This document shows, one piece after another, positions 21,801-31,250 of a stretch of DNA of 64,000 bases (positions are counted from its first letter, which is position 1; the number at the start of each line of letters is the position of its first letter). The stretch covers positions 2,819,672 to 2,883,671 of the forward strand of contig NC_135134.1 of NCBI RefSeq assembly GCF_051014445.1, in the 5' to 3' direction. The position numbers and the translations under genes are program-made. Source of the DNA: Colletes latitarsis. Taxonomy: Eukaryota; Arthropoda; Insecta; Hymenoptera; Colletidae. Below the pieces are notes generated by a model that made no database searches, had not been told where the DNA came from, and worked only from the letters and a program-made list of their open reading frames with translations.

Positions 21801-24495
21801 TATTTTAGAGAATAACGCCGGTTATGTCTGGGTTAGGTCTGGTATTTGCAATCATCTCGCTCATACTTATCGCAATTTTCGCGTACTTGTTGGCCAGATC
21901 TTGGGTTTTTTGTGGTTTGGATTCCGTCGCAATGTGGTTCCACACCGAAGCAGTCAATGAAACCTGGTTGCAATGAATATTTTGGAGGATAACGCTGGTT
22001 ATGTTTGGGTTAGTTCTGGTATTTGCAATCATCTGGCTCGTACTTTCGCATTTTTCGCATACTTGTTGGCCAGATCCTGGCCTTTTTCTGGCTTGGACCA
22101 AGTAGTAATGTGGGACCACACTCAATCAGTCAATTAAACCTGGTTGCGATTAATATTTTAGAGGATAACGCCGGTTATGTCTCGGTTAGGTCTGGGATTT
22201 TCCCTCATCTGGCCCGTAATTTCGCATTTTGCGCATACTTGTTGGCCAGATCCTGGCCTTTTTCATGCTTGGACCACGTAGTAATGTGGTACCACACCGA
22301 AACAGTCAATTAAACCTGGGTGCGATTAATATTTTAGAAGATAACGCCGGTTATGTCTGGGTTAGTTCTGGTATTTGCCCTCATCTGGCTCGCACTTTCG
22401 CATCTTTCGCATACTTGATGGCTAGATCCTGGCCTTTTTCTGGTTTGGATCACGTAGTAATGCGGTACCACACCGAAACAGTCAATTAAACCAGGTTTCG
22501 ATTAATATTTTAGAGAATAACGCCGGTTATATCTCGGTTAGGTCTGGGATTTGCCCTGATCTGGCTCCTACTTTCGCATTTTTCGCATACTTGTTGGCCA
22601 GTTCCTGGCCTTTTTCTGGCTTGGACCAAGTAGTAATGTGGGACCACGCTCTAACAGTCAATTAAACCTGGTTGCGATTAATATTTTAGAGGATAACGCC
22701 GGTTATGTCTCGGTTAGGTCTTGGATTTGCTCTCATCTAGCTCGTACTTTCGCATTTCTCGCATACTTGTTGCCGATATCCTGGGCTTCTTCGGGTTTGT
22801 ATCCCGTCGTAATGTGGTTCCACACTCAAACAGTCAATTAAACCTGGTTGCGATTAATATTTTAGAGGATAACGCCGGTTATGTCTCGGTTAGGTCTTGG
22901 ATTTGCCCTCATCTGTCTCGTACCTTCGCATTTTTCGCCTACTTGTTGCCCATATCCTGGGCTTCTTCGGGTTTGTATCCCGTCGTAATGTGGTTCCACA
23001 CCGAAACAGTCAATTAAACCTGGTTGCGATTAATATTTTAGAGGATAACGCCGGGTATGTCCGGGTTAGGTCTGGGATTTACCCTCCTCTGGCTCGTACT
23101 TTCGCATTTCTCGCATACTTGTTGCCCATATCCAGGGCTTCATCGGGTTTGTATCCCGTCGTAATGTGGGACCACACCGAAGCAGTCAATGGAACCTGGT
23201 TGCGATGAATATTTTACAGGATAACGCAGGTTATTTCCGGGTTAGATCTGGGATTTGCCCTCATCTGGCTCGTACCTTCGCATTTTTCGCCTACTTGTTG
23301 TCAAGTTCCTGGGCTTTTTCTCGTTTGAGTCACGTACTAATGCGGTACCACAACGTAACAGTCAATTAAACCTGGTTGCGATTAATATTTTAGAGGATAA
23401 CGCCGGTTATGCCTCGGTTAGGTCTTGGATTTGCTCTCATCTAGCTCGTACTTTCGCATTTCTCGCATACTTGTTGCCCATATCCCGGGCTTCTTCGGGT
23501 TTGTATCCCGTCATAATGTGGTTCCACACCGAAGCAGTCAATGGAACCTGGTTGCGATGAATATTTTGGAGGGTAACGCTGGTTATGTTTGGGTTAGTTC
23601 TGGTATTTGCCCTCATCTGGCTCGTACCTTCGCATTTTTCGCCTACTTGTTGGCAAGATCCTGGGCTGTTTCTGGTTCCGATCACGTAGTACTGCGGTAC
23701 CACACCGAAACAGTCAATTAAACCCGGTTGCGATTAATATTTTAGAGGATGACGCCGGTTATGTCTCGGTTAGGTCTGGGATTTGCCCTCATCTGGCTCG
23801 TACTTTCGCATTTTTCGCATATTTGTTGGCCAGAACATGGGTTTTTTGTGGTTTGGATCCCGTCGTAATGTGGCTCCACACCGAAGCAGTAAATGAAACC
23901 TGGTTGCGATTAATATTTTAGAGAATAACGCCGGTTTTATCTCCGTTAGGTCTGGGATTTGCCCACATCTTGCTCGTGCATTCGTATTTTTCGCTTACTT
24001 GTTGGCCAGATCCTGGGCTTTTTCTGGTTTGGATCACGTAATATTGTGGTACCACACCGAAACAGTCAATAAAAGCTGGTTCCGATTAGTATTTTAGAGG
24101 ATAACGCCGGTTATGTCTCAGTTAGGTCTGGGATTTGCCCTCATCTGGCTCGTTCTTTCGCATTTCTCGCAAACTTGTTGGCCAGGTCCTGGCCTTTTTC
24201 TGGTCTGTATCACGTAGTAATGTGGTACCACACTGTAACCGTCAATAAAAGCTGGTTTCGATTAATATTTTAGAGAATAACGCCGGTTATATCTCGGATA
24301 GGCCTGGGATTTGCCCTCATCTGGCTCGCACTTTCGCATTTTTCGCATACTTGTTGGCAAGATCCTGGGCTTTTTCTGGTTTGGATCATGTAGTAATGCG
24401 GTACCACACCGAAACAGTCAATTAAACCTGGGTGCGATTAATATTTTAGAGGATAGCGCTGGTTATGGCTGGGTTAGTTCTTGTATTTGCCCTCT

Positions 24496-24504
24496 TCTGG
24501 CTCG

Positions 24505-24510
<6 letters not shown>
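24496..24510. repeat. Probable LINE target-site duplication (left)
   Basis: TCTGGCTCGTACTTT precedes the T run. The right flank at 26829-26843 is TCTGGCTCATACTTT, differing at one base (CG against CA). The monomer register across the element fits a 15-bp duplication. The mismatch could be a CpG change since insertion. Confidence 0.65.

Positions 24511-24543
<33 letters not shown>
24508..24543 (-). other. Poly(A) tail of the LINE (T run on the plus strand)
   Basis: Thirty-six consecutive T on the plus strand mark the 3' terminus of the minus-strand LINE. The length suggests little erosion since insertion. Confidence 0.9.
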
Positions 24544-24544
<1 letters not shown>

Positions 24545-25058
24545 TCGTGGGGAAAATCTTCGAAAGACTCCCTCCCACCTCCTTGGGGAGAGGTCGGAGG
24601 GGTGTGTGGGATTCCCCGCGCCCGTACAACGACAGGCGCGAGACCTACCCACTAAAAACCCCACGGTGACCCTTCGGCACGCTTTGGGAGGATACCGGGA
24701 ATCGCTCGAAGCATTCTTCCGGTATCCTCCCCGTGCCCGCGCTTTCGCGCCCATCCCCTGGGGGGACAATCGGTCCCCCCAGTAGACACACTGCCTCATA
24801 GCGGCGGACGGGGCCGCTCCATCCCGCCGCTATCCGTCCCGGGGCCGTGTTTAGTGGCGGCTGCGAGCCCCAACTCGCAACCGCCCGCGACCCCGTTTCC
24901 ACCCCTCGGCGGCCGGGCGTTCATGGCCGCACCAGACCGCCGAGGGTGCCTCCCCTTGCGTCGGACCGGTAGGGGGAGGCACTCCTACCCCCAACCGGTC
25001 CGACCCGGCGCCGCCTGGCGGGAGGAGGGTCCCCTCAGGACCCCCCTCCCAGCCTAGG
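24544..25058 (-). other. 3' untranslated region of the LINE
   Basis: Between the ORF stop and the poly(A). There is no coding potential in the element's frame. The region is a chain of inverted repeats: 24686-24698/24719-24731 (13 bp perfect), 24758-24767/24773-24782 (10 bp), 24903-24912/24937-24946 (10 bp), 24961-24970/24994-25003 (10 bp) and 25020-25032/25038-25050 (13 bp, one mismatch). A structured 3' UTR is known to be recognised by the RT of some R1/R2-type LINEs. That role here is inference. Confidence 0.75.
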
Positions 25059-26711
25059 TCATCCGCCACGCCGAGGCGGCCGCCCGCGACGCCTCGCGAC
25101 CGGGCGACGACCTCGGGCCACCGCACGAGCGCGAGCTTCAGCGCGCCGCTGAAGCTCGCGCTCCCTCCCCGCGGCCTCCTTCTGCAACATTACGTTCTCG
25201 CAGAAGGAGGCCACGGCCCTCCACTTCTCCTCGCTGCCGAGCATGGCGCGCACCACGCCCGGCAGCGAGACATCCCGCCCGACGACGCCGACCAGGACAC
25301 GGCGCTCCCCCTCCCACGCGGGGCATACCTCCAGGGTATGATCCGCCGTGTCCTGCTCAGCGTCGCAGTGGCAGCAACGCGCCGTCGGCTCCTTCCCTAT
25401 CCGGCACAGGTATCTTCCGAAGCTGCCATGCCCGGAAAATACCTGTGCCATCCGGTAGGTGAGGCTGCCATGGCCTCTGTCCAGCCACTCCTTCAGGAGT
25501 GGCCGAACCGCCCCGACAGTCCGGTGCCCCGCGGTTGGCAGAGCCAGCCGCTCCTGCCACGCGAGCAACACGGACTGCCGGGCCTGGCGCTTCAAATCGC
25601 CCCAAGCAGGTTCCTGCCCGCCCGGGACCGGTCCCACCCCCGCGCGACGGTCGGCGCGGTGCCGGTACATCACCGCGTGCGACCGCGCGAGCAGGTCCAT
25701 GGGCGGCATCCCCGCTAGAACCGTCGCCGCCTCATGTGACATGGTCCGATACCCGCGGACGACCCTGAGCGCCATGCGCCTCTGCACCCGACGCAGCATA
25801 GTCATGCTGCGCCGGGAGGCAGCCAGGTCGTCCGCCCAGACGGGGGCCCCGTATAGGGCCACCGACTGGACCATTGCCACATAGAGGCGACGAACTCAGC
25901 CCGCCGGGCCCCCCAGGTTGGGCAGGATCCGGCCCAGAGCCGCAACCATCCTTTCCAACCGGGGGACCAGGCAGCGGAAATGCTCCTCGAAACGCCAGTG
26001 GCTATCGAGGATCAGCCCTAGATACCTGATCTGGGGCTTCACCTCGATGTCAGCCCCACCCACCCGGATCAGAGGGGGTGGCGGATCCTGCCGAGGTGAA
26101 TGAAACGCAATCACCTCGGTCTTATGGACCGCCACCGTCATCCCCATCCCCCTGATCTGGTCGACGACGCATTGCGACCCCTCCTCCGCGTGACGCATGG
26201 CCCTCCCCCAGTGCGCCCCGACGGCCAGCACCAGTGTGTCATCCGCAGAACACACCGTGCTGACGCCGTCGGGGAGGCCGGCCCGCAACACCGAGTCGTA
26301 CGCGATGTTCCACAGGAGTGGCCCGAGGACCGACCCCTGCGGAACACCGCAGTACACCTCCCTCCGCATATCACCATCCCGGCCCGGATACTCGATCCAC
26401 CTGCCGCGGAGATAATCCCCGACGACCGCCCTGAGACAAGGGGGGACTCGATGATATTCGAGTCCCCTCCTTATCTCTTCCCAGGGGAGGGTGTTAAAGG
26501 CATTGGCAATATCCAAGGATATTGCCAATGCCACCCCTCCCCGGGAGACGGCCGCCTCCGAGAGGGCCCTCACACGACCTATCGCGTCGATAGTCGATCG
26601 GCCCCCCCGGAAACCGAACTGGCAGTCGGCCAGACCGGGATCACCCCGCGACAGGTGCTCGACGAGGCGGGCAGCAATCACACGCTCGCAGAGCTTGCCC
26701 ACCTCGTCGAG
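24686..26711. repeat. Series of perfect inverted repeats along the LINE
   Basis: Successive hairpin-forming pairs have arms of 8-16 bp. The longest are 26499-26514/26517-26532 (16 bp, loop AA, within RT motif A), 25127-25142/25148-25163 (16 bp, 5-base loop), 25173-25185/25200-25212 (13 bp) and 24686-24698/24719-24731 (13 bp). Others are 25230-25239/25260-25269, 25294-25304/25344-25354 (with CATACC/GGTATG nested), 25403-25413/25439-25449, 25484-25491/25496-25503, 25655-25661/25671-25677 (extended by GGTCG/CGACC), 25792-25799/25804-25811, 26038-26046/26092-26100, 26442-26451/26458-26467 and 26658-26667/26702-26711 (extended by GGGCA/TGCCC). Many follow one another with short gaps. Confidence 0.85.
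25059..25895 (-). pseudogene. R1-clade LINE ORF2, C-terminal domain (after in-frame TGA)
   Basis: This continues the RT frame directly after the TGA at 25896-25898, with no shift. The first codons read VRRLYVAMVQSVALYGAPVW, the conserved start of the R1 C-terminal region. Counting from 25880, a metal-binding knuckle C169-X2-C172-X8-H181-X4-C186 follows FGRYLCRIGKEPTARC. The last 40 residues are strongly arginine-rich. The knuckle and basic tail probably help bind target DNA or element RNA, as inferred for R1-type proteins. A stop before it means this copy cannot make the full protein. The ancestral codon was possibly TGG (Trp). Confidence 0.85.
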
Positions 26712-26828
26712 GAGACAAATGGGCCGGTATGCGGAGGGAGACTCCGCGGGCCGACCCTCCTTCCGGAGGAGGACCATCCTCGCCACCTTCCAACTGGGGG
26801 GGAATCGCCCGTCCCTCAGGCAGCGGTA
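25896..26828 (-). pseudogene. R1-clade LINE ORF2, reverse transcriptase domain (5'-truncated, SADD mutation)
   Basis: An open frame from the truncation point to a TGA at 25896-25898. Counting from the GTG at 26786, the motifs in order are SAYRPICLLDEVGKL (18-32), FGFRGGRSTIDAI (58-70), motif A SLDIANAF with the catalytic Asp92, motif B GVPQGSVLGP (147-156), motif C CSADDTLVLA with Asp182/Asp183 and Ser180 where the family has Tyr, and IRYLGLILDSHW (253-264). The first codons from the junction (FPPSWKVAR) are also RT, so the truncation lies just before the RT core. The enzyme would copy LINE RNA at a nicked target. The Tyr-to-Ser change at 26247-26249 (TAT to TCT, one base) should cripple it. 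Confidence 0.9.
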
Positions 26829-26843
26829 TCTGGCTCATACTTT
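26829..26843. repeat. Probable LINE target-site duplication (right)
   Basis: TCTGGCTCATACTTT, one mismatch from 24496-24510. The next monomer starts exactly 176 bases on (about 27005). Confidence 0.65.
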
Positions 26844-27299
26844 CGCGTTTTTCGCTTACTTGTTGGCCAGATCCTGGGTTTTTTCTGGTTTGGATCCCGT
26901 AGTGATGTGGTTCCACACCGAAACAGTCAATTAAACCTAGTTGCGATTAATATTTTAGAGGATAACGCCCGTTATGTCTGGGTTAGGTCTGCGATTTGCC
27001 CTCATGTGTCTCGTACTTTTGCATTTTTCGCATACTTGTTGCCCAGATCCTGGCCTTTTTCTGTTTTGGATCACGTAGTAATGTGGTACCACACCGAAAC
27101 AGTCGATTAAACACGGTTCCCATTAATATTTTAGAGGATAACGCCGGTTATGTCTGGGTTAGGTCTGATATTTGCAATCATCTGACTCATACTTTCGCAT
27201 TTTTCGCATACTTGTTGGCCAGATCCTGGGTTTTTTCTGGTTTGGATAACGTAGTAATCTGGTACCACACCGTAACAGTCAATAGCAGCTGGTTCCGAA

Positions 27300-30200
27300 T
27301 AGTATTTTAGAGGATAACGCCGGTTATGTCTGGGTTAGGTCTGGTATTTGCCCACATCTGACCCATACTTTCGCATTTTTCGCATACTTGTTGGCCAGAT
27401 CCTGGGTTTATTCTGGTTTGGATCACGTAGTAATGTGGTACCACACCGAGCAGTCAATTAAACACGGTTCCCATTAATATTTTAGAGGACAACGATGGGT
27501 ATCTCTGGGTTAGGTCTGGTATTTGCAATCATCTGGCTCATACTTTCGCATTCTTCGCATACTTATTGGCCAGACCCTGGGCTTTTTCTGGTTTGGATCA
27601 CGTAGTAAGGTGGTACCACACTGAAACAGTAAATAAAAGCTGGTTCCGACTAATATTTTGGAGGATAACACCGGTTATGTCTGGGTTAGGCCTGATATTT
27701 GCAATCATCTGACTCATACTGTCGGATTTTTCGCATATTTGTTGGTCAGATCCTGGGCTTTTTCAGGTTTGGATCACGTAGTAATGTGGTACCACACCGA
27801 AACAGTCGATTAAACACGGTTCCCATTAATATTTTAGAAGATAACGCCGGTTATGTCTGGGTTAGGTCTGATATTTGCCATCATCTAGCTCATACTTTCG
27901 CATTTTTCGCATACTTGTTGGCCAGATCCTGGTTTCTTTCAGGTTAGGATCACGTATTAATGTGGTGCCACATTGAAATAGTCAATTCTACCTGGATTCG
28001 TTCAACATTTTAGGGTATAACACCGGTTATGTCTGGATTATGTCTGGTAATTACAATCATCTTCGTCTTGCATCCGCATTTTTCGCATACTTGTTGGCTA
28101 GAAACTGGGCTTTTTCTGATTTGGATCATGTAGTAATGTGGTACCACACTGAAACAGTACACTAACCCTGGTTGCGATAAATATGTTACAGGATAACGCC
28201 GGTTACGTCTGGGTTAGGTCTGGTATTTGCAATCATCTGCCTCATACTTTCGCATTTTTCGCATTCTTGTTGGCCAGCTCCTGGGCTATTTCTGGTTTGC
28301 ATCACGTAGTAATGTGGTACCACTCAGAGACAGTCAATTAAACCAGGTTCCGATCAATATTTTGGAGGATAACGCCGGTTATGTCTGTGTTAGTTCTGGT
28401 ATTTGCCATCATCTAGCACATACTTTCGCATTTTTCGCATACTTGAATGGCCGGATCCTGAACATCTTCTGGTTTGGATCAGGTAGTAATGTGGTACCAC
28501 ACTGAAACAGTCAATTAAACCTGGTTATGATTAATATTTTAGAGGATGACGCCGGTTATGTCTGGGTTAGTTCTGGTATTTGCAATCATTTGGCTCATAC
28601 TTTCGCATTTTTCGCATAGTTGTTGGCCAGATCCTTGGTCTTTTCTGGTTTTGATCACGTAGTAATATGGTACCACACTGAAACAGTCAATTAAACCTGG
28701 TTCCGATAATATTTTAGAGGATAGCGCCGGTTATGTCTGGGTTAGTTCTGGTATTTGCAATCATCTGGCACATTCTTTCGCATTTTTCGCGTACTTGTTG
28801 ACCAGATCCTGGGTCTTTTCTGGTTTGGATCACGTAGTAATGCGGTACCACACTGAAACTGTCAATTAGACCAGGTTCCGATCAATATTTTAGAGGATAA
28901 CGCCGGTTGTGTCTGGGATAGGTCTGGTATTGGCCATTATCTAGCACATACTTTCCAATTTTTCGCATACTTGATGGCCAGATCCTGGGCTTTTTCTGGT
29001 CTGGATCACATTGTAATGTGGGGCCACACTAAAACAGTCAATTAAACCTGGTTTGGAATAATATTTTAGAGGATAATGCCGTTTATGTCTGGGTTAGGTC
29101 TGGTATTTGCAATCATCTGGCTCATACTTTCGCATTTTTCGCATACTTGAATGGCCAGATCCTGGCCTTGTTCTGGTTTCGATCACGTAGTAATGTGGTA
29201 CCACACTGAAACAGTCAATTAAACCAGGTTCCGACCAATATTTTAGAGGATAACGCTGGTTGTGTCTGTGTTAGATCTGGTATTTGCAATCATCTGGCCC
29301 ATACTTTCGCATTTTTCGTATACTAGTTGAGTTGATCCCGAGTCTTCTCTGCTTTGGATCACGTAGTAATGTGGTACCGCACCGAAATAGTAAATAAAAC
29401 ATGGTTCCAATTAATAATTTAGAGGATAACGCCGGTTATGTCTGGGACAGGTCTGGTATTGGCCATTATCTAGCACATACTTTCCAATTTTTCGCATACT
29501 TGATGGCCAGATCCTGGGCTTTTTCTGGTCTGGATCACATTGTAATGTGGGGCCACTCTGAAACTGTCAATTAAACCTGGTTTCGAATAATATTATAGAG
29601 GATAATGCCGTTTATGTCTGGGTTAGGTCTGGTATTTGCAATCATCTGGCTCATACTTTCGCATTTTTCGCATACTTGAATGGCCAGATCCTGGCCTCGT
29701 TCTGGTTTCGATCACGTAGTAATGTGGTACCACACTGAAACAGTCAATTAAACCAGGTTCCGACCAATATTTTAGAGGATAACGCCGGTTGTGTCTGGGT
29801 CAGATCTGGTATTTGCAATCATCTGGCCCATACTTTCGCATTTTTCACATACTTATTGTCCAGATCTTGGGTTTTTTCTGGTTTGGATCACGTAGTAATG
29901 TGGTACCACACTGAAACAATCAATTAAACCTGGTTCCGATTAATACTTTAGAGGATAACACTGGTTATGTTTGTGTTAGGTCTGGTATTTGCAATCATCT
30001 GTCTCATACTTTCGCAATTTTCGCATACTTGTTGGCCAGATCCTTCGTCTTTTCTGGCTCTGATCATGTAGTAATGTGGAACCACACCAAAACAGTCAAT
30101 TAAACCTGGTTGCGAATAATATTTCAGAGGATAACGACGGTTTTGTCTGCGTTAGTTCTGGTATTTGCAATCATCTGGCTCATACTTTCGCAATTTTCGC

Positions 30201-31250
30201 ATACTTGTTGGCCAGATCCTTGGTCTTTTTTGGTTTTGATCACGTAGTAATGTGGTACCACACTGAAACAATCAGTTAAACTTGGTTCCGATTAATATTT
30301 TAGAGGACAACACTGGCTATGTTTGTGTTAGGTCTGGTGTTTGCAATCATGTTTCTCATACCTTCCCATTTTTCGCATACTTGTTTGCCAGATCTTGGGT
30401 TCTTTTCTGTTTAGGATCACGTATTAATGTAGTGGCGCACTGAAATAGTCAATTCAACTTGGTAGCGATTAATATTTTAGGGGATAACGCCGGTTATATC
30501 TGGGTTAGCTCTGGGATTTGCCCTAATCTGGCTCATACTTTCGCATTTTTGGCATACTTGTTGGCCAGATCCTGGCCTTTTTCTTGTTTGGATCAGGTTG
30601 TAATGTGGTACGACACTGAAACAGTCCATAAAACCTGGTTCCGATTAATATTTTAGAGGGTAACGATGGTTATGTCTGGGTTAGTTCTGGTATTTGCAAT
30701 CATCTGTCTCATACCTTCGCATTTTTCGCATACTTGTTGGCCAGATCCTGGCCTTTTTCTGGTATGGATCACTTAGTAATGTGGTACCACACCGAAACAG
30801 CCAATTAAACCTGGTTGCGATTAATATTTTAGAGGATAACGCCGGTTATGTGTCTGTTAGGTCTGGGATTTGCCCTAATCGTGGCTCGTACGTTCGCCTT
30901 TTTCGCATACTTGTTGGCCAGATCCTGGCCCTCTTTCTGGTATGGATCACTTAGTAATGTGGTATCACACTGAAACAGTTAATTAAACCTGGTTCCGATT
31001 AATATTTTAGAGGATAATGCCGGTTATGTCTGGGTTAGGTCTGGTATTTGCAATTATCTGGCTCATACCTTCGCATTATTCGCATACTTGTTGGCCTGGG
31101 TTCTTTCTGGCTTAGATCACGTAGTAATGAGGTACCACACCGATGCAATCAATTAAACCTGGCAGCGATTAATATTTTATAGGCTAACGCCGGTTATATC
31201 TGACTTAGCACTGGGATTTCCCCTAATCTGGCTCATACTTTCGCCACTTT
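27300..31250. repeat. Diverged satellite zone
   Basis: Monomers here are more varied than elsewhere: indels, ACTTGAATGGCCAGATCC in place of ACTTGTTGGCCAGATCC, GGTCTGGTATTGGCCATTA, and scattered single changes. Long open frames largely disappear between about 28.5 and 30.1 kb. One roughly 530-bp local duplication is visible (about 28911-29030 against 29440-29560). This looks like an older, less homogenised part of the array. Confidence 0.7.

Larger units (their letters stand above)
13352..24510. repeat. 176-bp satellite array, middle segment
   Basis: The array continues from the LTR element to the LINE. Phase slips are few and small (about -1 before 15158, -2 before 16564, +2 before 19734, +1 before 22023). 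Monomers of type A (GGTTAGGTCTGGGATTTGCC) predominate at 18.1-19.5 kb, while A and B types are mixed elsewhere. Local duplications are clear: a 352-bp unit repeated at about 18115-18818, and about 19440-20430 repeated at 21729-22720 (offset 2,289 = 13 monomers + 1). No gene is supported in this segment. Confidence 0.97.
24511..26828 (-). mobile_element. 5'-truncated R1-clade LINE
   Basis: A 2,318-bp, visibly GC-rich insertion in the AT-richer satellite, transcribed on the minus strand. It ends in poly(A), seen as a run of 36 T at 24508-24543 whose first three bases may belong to the satellite. From its 5' side it contains the RT domain (26828-25896), an in-frame TGA, the C-terminal domain with a CX2CX8HX4C knuckle (to 25059) and a roughly 515-bp 3' untranslated region. 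The endonuclease, ORF1 and 5' UTR are missing, as usual for incomplete target-primed reverse transcription. RT and C-terminal sequences resemble the R1 clade of arthropod LINEs. At least two inactivating changes (SADD in the RT motif and the TGA) show that it is dead. An unusual density of perfect inverted repeats covers it. Confidence 0.93.

Noticed and set aside
25338..25884. Plus-strand frames of 89-141 codons opposite the LINE C-terminal domain
   Set aside because: They are antisense shadows in GC-rich coding DNA. The minus strand carries the conserved knuckle.
26100..27110. 336-codon plus-strand frame running from the LINE into satellite
   Set aside because: It is antisense to the RT coding sequence and crosses the insertion junction. 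High GC removes stop codons on the opposite strand.
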